Assembly (NCBI GenBank): GCA_016935875.1 | Contig: JAFGQD010000017.1 | Span: 1 to 13,097, forward strand | Length of the DNA stretch: 13,097 nt | Direction: 5' to 3' | From: Deltaproteobacteria bacterium | Lineage (GTDB): Bacteria; Desulfobacterota; Syntrophia; Syntrophales; UBA2210 | Notes under the pieces: generated by a model | Databases searched by the model: none | What the model was told of the DNA's origin: nothing | What the model saw: the letters and a program-made list of their open reading frames with translations, nothing else | Translations under genes and position numbers: made by a program | Part shown: piece by piece, positions 7,890 through 13,097 of the stretch | Layout: every line of letters starts with the position of its first letter | How positions within the stretch are numbered: position 1 is the stretch's first letter

Positions 7890-8491
7890 AACACGTCCGG
7901 ATCGCCCTTCCCTTCTCTGATAACTTCAGGGATATCATCCACAAGACTCATAACCGTTGACAATTCAGGAGACAGGACACCTCCATCTATAACAATGTCT
8001 ATGTAATGTCCCAATTCTTTCTCTATTATGTCCGGATCTGTCAGTATCTCACCATCGTGCGATTTCACTGTGGTACTGATTATGGGATTCCCGAATTCCC
8101 TGACAAGGGAAAGGCATATCTCGTTGTCCGGAATCCTTATGCCTACCTCTTTCCTTTTCGGCAGCAGGATCTTCGGGACAAGCCTGGATGCCCCCAGTAT
8201 GAACGTATAGGGACCGGGCAGCAACCGTTTCATGATCTTGTACGCATAATTGGTCACCACGGCATAGTTGCTTATATCACCGAGGTCGGAACAGATAAAA
8301 CTGAAAGGCTGGTTTTTACTCCTCCTCTTTATCTCATAAATTTTCTCGATACCCCTCTTATTGAACAGGTCGCACCCCATCCCATACGCCGTGTCCGTGG
8401 GGTAAACCACGATGCCACCCTCACCCAGCACCTGAACGGCCTTAGTTATCAACCGCATCTGGGGGTTTTTGTCATGTATCTTCAGCAACAT
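7886..8491 (-). CDS. Sua5/YciO/YrdC/YwlC family protein (L-threonylcarbamoyladenylate synthase-like)
   Basis: This 201-residue YrdC-fold protein resembles TsaC/YrdC, which makes threonylcarbamoyl-AMP for t6A modification of tRNA. Overall it is closest to the YciO branch, as judged from remembered E. coli YciO: the start NPQMRLITKAV, LPGPYTFIL (91-99) and the ending REGKGDPDVF. Core motifs are YPTDTAYG (30-37), IKRRSKNQPFSF (54-65), GIRIPDN (117-123) and STVMSL. The Lys-Arg-Arg nucleotide-binding patch is kept, whereas E. coli YciO has lost it, so activity is plausible. The Sua5 C-terminal domain is absent. The start at 8491 is chosen because the frame upstream is inside murJ; it begins 5 nt after the murJ stop with an AAAGG site close by. 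Whether it is the cell's essential TsaC or a YciO paralogue cannot be decided here. Confidence 0.85.
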   Translation of the reverse strand: MLLKIHDKNPQMRLITKAVQVLGEGGIVVYPTDTAYGMGCDLFNKRGIEKIYEIKRRSKNQPFSFICSDLGDISNYAVVTNYAYKIMKRLLPGPYTFILGASRLVPKILLPKRKEVGIRIPDNEICLSLVREFGNPIISTTVKSHDGEILTDPDIIEKELGHYIDIVIDGGVLSPELSTVMSLVDDIPEVIREGKGDPDVF

Positions 8492-8496
8492 AACCT

Positions 8497-10062
8497 TTAT
8501 CCATTCTTCCTTCGCAGAAGGGCTTTCATCTCGGAGCTGCCCAGGATGAGTGAACTGAGGGCAAATACGGCAAGCCCCACAGCCACCGCAACTGTCAGGA
8601 ACAACATCCTCTCTCCGAAGTCCCCTTCGCTGCTCCATCCGAGCGTGTGGTTTACGACAAGTATCGACAGCCCCATGACCCCGGATGCCAGCATGGTTTT
8701 GAATACAGATGTCCAGAAACGCTTTTCAAGAAACACTCCCACCTTCCTTTTCAATATCACGGCAAGGATAACGACATTGACCGCGGAGGCAATTGATGTG
8801 GCAAGTGCGAGTCCGGCGTGTTTCATAGGAAACATCAGTGCGATGCTTATTATAACATTAATAAGGAGCGCCACAACCGCAATTTTTACAGGAGTCCTGG
8901 TATCCTGCAGGGCGTAAAATGCTGATACGATAACCCTTATGCATGAAAAGGCCCACAGGCCAACGGCATAATAAAGCAGTGCCTGAGCTGTAAGAACCGT
9001 TGACGCGGCATCGAATTTCCCACGCTGGAAAAGTACGGACATGATGGGTACGCGCAGGACAATCAGGGCAACCATCGCCGGTATCGTAACAAACAATATC
9101 AATCGCAGGGAAAAAGCTATCGTCCTTTTCAATTCCGTGTAATCTCCTCCGGCTACCTGTTCCGAAAAACTGGGGAGCGATGCCGTTCCAACCGCAATCG
9201 CGAACACTCCGAGAGGAAGCTGCACCACCCTGTCGGCATAGTACAGATACGAAACACTGCCTTCAGGAAGAAGGGATGCCAGGATCGTGCTTATAAATAT
9301 GCTTGCCTGATAAACGGCTGCGCCGAACACCGCCGGAAGCATCAGAATGCCTATCCTTTTTATTCCCGGATGGTTGAAATGAAAATTCGGCCTCAACCTC
9401 GCCCCTACCTTGAGCAAAAACGGGAATTGCATGGCAAGTTGAAGAACACCTCCCGCCATAACACCTACTGCGAGAGATAGTATCGGATCTCTGAAACAGT
9501 CCTTGAGTAAAAATGCGGCTGCTATTATGCAGATATTAAGAATAACCGGCGCGAGGGCAGGCGCGGCAAAGTGTCGGAAGGAATTGAGAATACCCATGCA
9601 CAGCGCTACCAGGGATATAAAAAAGATGTAAGGAAACATCAGACGGGTGAGGAATACGGTGAGCGCATACGTGTCCGGAGCATCAGCAAACCCGGGCGCC
9701 ATAATCTTGACGATCCAGGGGGAAAGTACAATGCCCGCAACCGAGACCAGTGCGAGAATGATAGAGAGAAGAGTAAAGGCGATGCTTGCAAACTCAACAG
9801 CCTCTTTCTTTGATCTTTTAAGGTATCCGGTGAAAACCGGAATAAAGGCTATGGTGAGAGAACCTTCCGCAAACAGGCGGCGGAGAAGATTGGGAATTCT
9901 GAAGGCAACGAAAAAGGCATCGGTGGCCGGTCCTGCCCCGAAGAATCCCGCTACCACCATGTCCCGGATAAAGCCAAATACCCTGCTCAGCAGAGTTGCG
10001 AGTCCGACAACCCACGCCGCTTTCATTACGCGGATGTTTTCTGTTTCTTTCTGTGGGATCAA
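8497..10062 (-). CDS. murJ: Lipid II flippase MurJ (MviN family)
   Basis: MurJ moves the peptidoglycan precursor lipid II across the inner membrane. The 521-residue protein is normal in length and is hydrophobic throughout, consistent with 14 membrane helices. The first third has strong family signatures: ATLLSRVFGFIRDMVVA, FGAGPATDAFFVAFRIPN and LLRRLFAEGSLTIAFIPVF. Charged residues shown to matter in the E. coli cavity have counterparts here (Arg27, Arg33, Asp48, Arg61). The chosen start is TTG at 10062, 14 nt after the CBS-protein stop, with only a weak site (CCAGAG). The ATG at 10026 would remove the residues before the first helix and has no ribosome site. The gene is tightly placed between the CBS gene and the YrdC-family gene, probably in one operon. 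Confidence 0.95.
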   Translation of the reverse strand: MIPQKETENIRVMKAAWVVGLATLLSRVFGFIRDMVVAGFFGAGPATDAFFVAFRIPNLLRRLFAEGSLTIAFIPVFTGYLKRSKKEAVEFASIAFTLLSIILALVSVAGIVLSPWIVKIMAPGFADAPDTYALTVFLTRLMFPYIFFISLVALCMGILNSFRHFAAPALAPVILNICIIAAAFLLKDCFRDPILSLAVGVMAGGVLQLAMQFPFLLKVGARLRPNFHFNHPGIKRIGILMLPAVFGAAVYQASIFISTILASLLPEGSVSYLYYADRVVQLPLGVFAIAVGTASLPSFSEQVAGGDYTELKRTIAFSLRLILFVTIPAMVALIVLRVPIMSVLFQRGKFDAASTVLTAQALLYYAVGLWAFSCIRVIVSAFYALQDTRTPVKIAVVALLINVIISIALMFPMKHAGLALATSIASAVNVVILAVILKRKVGVFLEKRFWTSVFKTMLASGVMGLSILVVNHTLGWSSEGDFGERMLFLTVAVAVGLAVFALSSLILGSSEMKALLRRKNG

Positions 10063-10076
10063 ATCTCTGGCTTTAC

Positions 10077-10730
10077 TTATTTTTCCATTTTGTATTCATT
10101 AATAACTGTGTACCCGGCATCACCAAGAACCCTGCAAAGCTCATCGATATTGTCCGTACTAACTCTCACAAGAGTGGGACGCACATCGCTGTCATCTTTG
10201 TCTATGGTAGAAACCAGGGACACTATCCTCAGCCCCATATCGTTTATGATATTCGCTATCTTCGCTATTTCACCTATATTGCTTGAAAGCCGGAGTTCCA
10301 CACGGCCGCTCGGCGCACTTTGCACCCCCATAAAATCAAGAAGCACATTCAGAAGATCACAGGTGGTAATCAGACCAACCAGTTCATCGCCAGCAACAAC
10401 CGGCAGGCTATTGACATGTTTATCATTTATCAATCTGGCCGCTTCTTCAATAGTAGCTCCGGGAGTTGTTGTAAACACCTTCCTGGTCATAACATCCTGG
10501 GCCTTCATATTTGAAAGAAGATAGTTCAGTTCGTGGACGGAAAGTGTGTTCGCCGGAGATGGTGCATTAGCTCTGATGTCTCTGTCGGTAATAATGCCTA
10601 TCAGTTTTCTTCCTTCCACTACAGGAAGTTGATCGATCTTATGCTGCTTCAAAAGATTTTTGACCTTGAGAATGCTCGTATCCCCTGTTACCGTTACCAG
10701 ATTTCTCGTCATCTTTTTCCCTACAAACAT
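10077..10730 (-). CDS. CBS-domain pair protein with C-terminal ACT-like domain (AcuB-like)
   Basis: This 217-residue soluble protein is a likely ligand-sensing regulator. Two CBS motifs make a Bateman module: CBS1 at about 1-57 with GIITDRD (45-51), and CBS2 at about 78-132 with GLITTCD (119-125). CBS pairs usually bind adenine nucleotides, and the G-x-x-T-x-x-D ends are both present. Residues 142-215 look like an ACT domain (VELRLSSNIGEIAKIANIINDMGLRIVSL), a fold that often binds amino acids. The arrangement resembles AcuB, but no acetoin genes are nearby, so that role should not be assumed. A GGAGG site lies 6 nt before the ATG. It lies 33 nt after the Rho-N gene and 14 nt before murJ. The ligand and partner are unknown. 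Confidence 0.85.
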   Translation of the reverse strand: MFVGKKMTRNLVTVTGDTSILKVKNLLKQHKIDQLPVVEGRKLIGIITDRDIRANAPSPANTLSVHELNYLLSNMKAQDVMTRKVFTTTPGATIEEAARLINDKHVNSLPVVAGDELVGLITTCDLLNVLLDFMGVQSAPSGRVELRLSSNIGEIAKIANIINDMGLRIVSLVSTIDKDDSDVRPTLVRVSTDNIDELCRVLGDAGYTVINEYKMEK

Positions 10731-10763
10731 AGCTCAACCTCCGATATCCGACTTGGGGTTTGT

Positions 10764-11258
10764 CTAAGAAGCAACCTTCGTCAGTGCCCTTGTCCTTTTT
10801 TTAAGTCTTTTTATCCTTCTTCTGAGGCGGTTAACCCCCATCTTGTCTCCCGTCTCTTTCATTTCCTGCTTTTTCCCTTTGAGCACCCCTATCTTTTCTT
10901 TCAGAGACGATACCGTCTCCGGGGATTTCTCGGGTGTTTTTCCAGTCTTCTTTCCAGGCGCCTTTGGCTCTTTCTTCTGGGGTGTCTCTTTAGCGGGTTC
11001 AGGAGGAGCCTTTTCCTCCTCAACTGTTTCTTCGGACTCTTGTACAGATTCCCTTGTCACCTCCTTTTCCGGTACCGGTTCCGCTGTTTCGTGAGAGATA
11101 TCATCCACTGTTTCCACAATCTCATCCTGCACAGCCTTTATGGCGCTTATCAGATCAGCCTTTTTCATGACGCTGATGCCCTCTATCTTCCCGGTACTTT
11201 TTGCAATCTCTTTCAACTCTGCCACGGTGTGTTCTTCCAAAGCCTTTTCATCTGTCAT
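10764..11258 (-). CDS. Small Rho-N (SAP-like) domain protein with disordered charged tail
   Basis: This 164-residue protein is not a known named gene. Residues 10-43 (HTVAELKEIAKSTGKIEGIS, then MKKADLISAIKAV) match the helix-extended-helix Rho N-terminal domain, which binds nucleic acid. Residues 46-115 are low-complexity Glu/Pro/Lys, rich in EKE, PPEPAKE and PKAPGKK, and look disordered. The last 50 residues are strongly basic, ending RLRRRIKRLKKRTRALTK with possible helical character. There is no RecA-type ATPase domain, so it is not Rho itself. A GGGGGAGGA site 6 nt before the ATG supports the start. It is the first gene after the divergent promoter region and is followed by the CBS-ACT gene after 33 nt. 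An RNA- or DNA-binding role is inferred from the domain and the basic tail. Confidence 0.8.
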   Translation of the reverse strand: MTDEKALEEHTVAELKEIAKSTGKIEGISVMKKADLISAIKAVQDEIVETVDDISHETAEPVPEKEVTRESVQESEETVEEEKAPPEPAKETPQKKEPKAPGKKTGKTPEKSPETVSSLKEKIGVLKGKKQEMKETGDKMGVNRLRRRIKRLKKRTRALTKVAS

Positions 11259-11295
11259 GGTGTTCCTCCCCCTTCGTGCCTTAATTATTTTTGAA

Positions 11296-11325
11296 TCTAT
11301 AGCACAATGGGTCTCTTAAAATCAA
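11296..11325 (-). promoter_or_regulatory. Candidate promoter for the Rho-N/CBS/murJ gene series
   Basis: On the minus strand TTGATT (11320-11325) is followed after 18 bp by TATAGA (11296-11301). The bases just before the -10 are TGC, giving an extended -10. A start near 11289 would leave a leader of about 30 nt with a strong GGGGGAGGA ribosome site. It is the best promoter match I found upstream of this series. Confidence 0.55.
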
Positions 11326-11335
11326 ATTTAATCAG

Positions 11336-11365
11336 ATGGTTGAGACTGGCCAAGATCCTTATAAC
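11336..11365 (+). promoter_or_regulatory. Weak candidate promoter for hrpA
   Basis: TATAAC (11360-11365) is a good -10 hexamer, but the only -35 at an 18-bp spacing is the poor ATGGTT (11336-11341). Transcription from here would give hrpA a leader of about 180 nt. The rest of the divergent gap (11259-11551) shows no RNA gene or strong hairpin to my eye. It does contain CGATTTT twice, at 11400-11406 and 11422-11428. Confidence 0.25.
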
Positions 11366-11551
11366 CGTAATGCAGCAGTCAGATCCGTCAATAAAAAGCC
11401 GATTTTACCCCCCGCAGACTTCGATTTTCAACTGTGAGCTGTGGGCATGAACCGTTATATTGGGATTGCTATTATTATGAAAAAATGCATAAATTCCTGT
11501 CAAAAGATATGGCTGGTCAAAAATATCCCGACTCAAAGTCCGAAACCAAAG

Positions 11552-13097
11552 ATGGCACAGACTGATATACAATCATTGCACAGAAGGATACGCTCAGACG
11601 TGGAAAGGGCTCTGAGGCGTGACAGACGCCGTATTACCGAAGAGCTGCGCTTCATAAGCAAAACATTGGGAAAAAGTGAACACAACGAAGAGATTGTGAC
11701 AAAACTTCGCGAGCTGGATAAAGAACTGAGGGCCTCCATCAAAAAAAGGGAGTACCGCAGGAACCATCTGCCGGAAATCACCTACCCCGAATTCCTCCCC
11801 ATAACCGAGAAAAAAGATGAAATCATAGAGGCCATAAGAAATCATCCGGTTGTCGTTATCACCGGAGAGACCGGTTCCGGAAAGACTACACAGCTCCCGA
11901 AGATGTGCATAGAAGCGGGACGCGGGATAGATGGCATCATTGGGTGCACCCAGCCCCGGAGAATCGCCGCGGTAACGGTAGCCCGCAGAATAGCCGACGA
12001 GTTGAAGGAAGAGGTGGGAACGTCTGTCGGCTACAAGATACGCTTCAAAGACAGGACAAATAAAGATATCCACATAAAACTGATGACCGATGGTGTCCTT
12101 CTCATGGAGACACAATCGGATACTCATCTGAACAAATATGACACTCTGATTATTGACGAAGCGCACGAGAGGAGCGCGAACATAGACTTCATTCTCGGTA
12201 TTCTCAAAAGACTCCTGCGCAGAAGAAGGGATCTCAAGCTTATTATAACATCCGCTACCATAGACCCGGGGAAATTCTCAAAGGCGTTCGATAACGCCCC
12301 CATCATAGAGGTGTCGGGACGCATGTACCCTGTGGAGGTCCGCTACCGGCCGATTGATCCGAAAATGGAAGAGAATGGTGAAACATCCCACGTGGATGCA
12401 ACTGCCAGGGCAGTGGATGAACTGAGAAGAGAAGGCCCCGGAGATATCCTTATTTTTATGCCGACGCAGCAGGACATACTAGATACATGCGGTATCCTCA
12501 CTGCACAGAAGTATAGCGATTCAACCGTGCTTCCCCTCTTCGGACGCCTGTCCTTTTCCGAACAGCAGCGCGTCTTTGCACGCACGGGTAAAAGAAAGAT
12601 TGTTGTGGCCACCAACGTGGCGGAGACCTCCATTACCATCCCCGGCATTCGCTACGTAATCGATACCGGACTCGCGAGAATATCCGAATACAACCCCGGC
12701 ACACGGACCAGGAGACTCCCCGTAAAGGCCATATCGAAAAGCAGCGCCATCCAGAGAAAGGGACGGTGCGGACGGGTACAAGACGGTGTATGTGTCCGTC
12801 TTTACGCTGAAGAAGACTACGAAACACGTCCCTTCTTCACCCTGCCGGAGATACTCCGTTCCAACCTGGCAGAGGTTATACTGAGAATGATCGCCCTGGG
12901 GATGGGCAATATCTCTTCATTCCCCTTTATAGATCCGCCGGCTCCCGGAAACATCAAGGACGGGTTCGCTCTGCTCCGTGAACTGGGAGCCATCCGGTCG
13001 GAGGGTAACCAGATTGTCCTGACAGACAGGGGAAGGGCCATGGCGCGTCTGCCCCTGGATCCCAGGATTTCGCGGATGATCATAGATGCCCAAAGGC
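11552..13097 (+). CDS. hrpA: ATP-dependent DEAH-box RNA helicase HrpA (partial, C-terminus off the right edge)
   Basis: HrpA is a large DEAH/RHA RNA helicase; in E. coli it is linked to mRNA processing and to rescue of stalled ribosomes. The first 515 codons are visible, while full-length members are about 1300 residues. Motifs in order are I GETGSGKT (105-112), Ia TQPRRIAA, II DEAH (202-205), III SAT (234-236), IV ILIFMPT, V TNVAETSITIPG and VI QRKGRCGR (401-408). The winged-helix region begins after about residue 430. The N-terminal LHRRIRSDVERALRRDRRRI aligns in character with the E. coli start (ALQQRLDSLMLRDRLRF), so I chose the ATG at 11552. Its ribosome site is poor. The frame is open back to 11441, with ATGs at 11447 and 11477 that could add 35 or 25 residues. 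It is transcribed divergently from the Rho-N gene series. Confidence 0.95.
   Translation, partial: MAQTDIQSLHRRIRSDVERALRRDRRRITEELRFISKTLGKSEHNEEIVTKLRELDKELRASIKKREYRRNHLPEITYPEFLPITEKKDEIIEAIRNHPVVVITGETGSGKTTQLPKMCIEAGRGIDGIIGCTQPRRIAAVTVARRIADELKEEVGTSVGYKIRFKDRTNKDIHIKLMTDGVLLMETQSDTHLNKYDTLIIDEAHERSANIDFILGILKRLLRRRRDLKLIITSATIDPGKFSKAFDNAPIIEVSGRMYPVEVRYRPIDPKMEENGETSHVDATARAVDELRREGPGDILIFMPTQQDILDTCGILTAQKYSDSTVLPLFGRLSFSEQQRVFARTGKRKIVVATNVAETSITIPGIRYVIDTGLARISEYNPGTRTRRLPVKAISKSSAIQRKGRCGRVQDGVCVRLYAEEDYETRPFFTLPEILRSNLAEVILRMIALGMGNISSFPFIDPPAPGNIKDGFALLRELGAIRSEGNQIVLTDRGRAMARLPLDPRISRMIIDAQR

Noticed and set aside
8492..8638. An upstream extension of the YrdC-family frame containing a Cys cluster (CGGCGACRIC) that looks like a metal-binding motif.
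   Set aside because: It lies within the 3' end of murJ, which is a clear real gene. Family members begin at the equivalent of 8491, so the Cys cluster is an out-of-frame artefact.
8006..8917. A 303-residue plus-strand open frame.
   Set aside because: It runs opposite the conserved YrdC-family gene and the murJ 3' end and shows no recognisable domain.
10533..11294. A 253-residue plus-strand open frame opposite the Rho-N gene and the start of the CBS gene.
   Set aside because: It is Phe/Leu/Arg/Ser-rich in the way expected from reading the complement of a Glu/Lys-rich low-complexity gene. The minus-strand genes have strong ribosome sites and recognisable domains.
11594..12166. A 190-residue minus-strand open frame opposite hrpA, with other minus-strand frames further right.
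   Set aside because: The plus strand encodes helicase motifs I, Ia and II here in a continuous frame. The minus frames have no domain or ribosome-site support.
1..13097. A new defence system, mobile element or CRISPR array.
   Set aside because: Every sizeable frame is a recognisable housekeeping or salvage gene, apart from the Rho-N and CBS-ACT proteins. I saw no repeats, integrase, transposase or toxin-antitoxin pair.

Overview
The window looks like a chromosomal segment of a Gram-negative bacterium, roughly half G+C by eye. Lipid II flippase MurJ, a long HrpA helicase and an RNase E/G protein beginning MTKKMLIN with a basic tail would suit a Desulfobacterota-type (deltaproteobacterial) genome. 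That placement is inference from remembered family resemblance. I see no insertion sequence, prophage, CRISPR array, tRNA or rRNA, and gene spacing is tight throughout. Ten genes lie on the minus strand up to position 11258; one large gene (hrpA) runs on the plus strand from about 11552 off the right edge.

Positions 1-4390 hold a thiamin salvage operon on the minus strand. A promoter candidate (4362-4390) leads into a TPP riboswitch (about 4268-4352) and a strong intrinsic terminator (4209-4247). Next come thiamin pyrophosphokinase (thiN), HMP/HMP-P kinase (thiD), an HMP-type ABC importer (ATPase thiZ, permease thiX, binding protein thiY) and hydroxyethylthiazole kinase (thiM), which is cut by the left edge. 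The genes are 11-18 nt apart or overlap. The logic is import of the pyrimidine, phosphorylation of pyrimidine and thiazole, pyrophosphorylation of thiamin to TPP, and shut-off of the operon by TPP.

Positions 4406-11258 hold a second minus-strand series. In transcription order it has a small protein with a Rho-N (SAP-like) domain and a disordered charged tail, a CBS-CBS-ACT protein, murJ, a Sua5/YciO/YrdC-family protein, an RNase G-type endoribonuclease (rng) with a basic C-terminal extension, and adenine deaminase (ade). A good extended -10 promoter candidate sits at 11296-11325 ahead of the first gene. I found no convincing factor-independent terminator inside the series, so it may be one long operon, possibly with an internal promoter before rng. 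The first terminator-like structure after ade is the riboswitch terminator itself.

Positions 11259-11551 are a divergent intergenic region. Beyond it, hrpA encodes a DEAH-box RNA helicase whose first 515 codons are visible. RNA-related functions recur (HrpA, RNase G, Rho-N protein, YrdC-fold protein). Most of the window is conserved housekeeping sequence. The points most worth a second look are the riboswitch architecture, the Rho-N protein and the RNase G tail.
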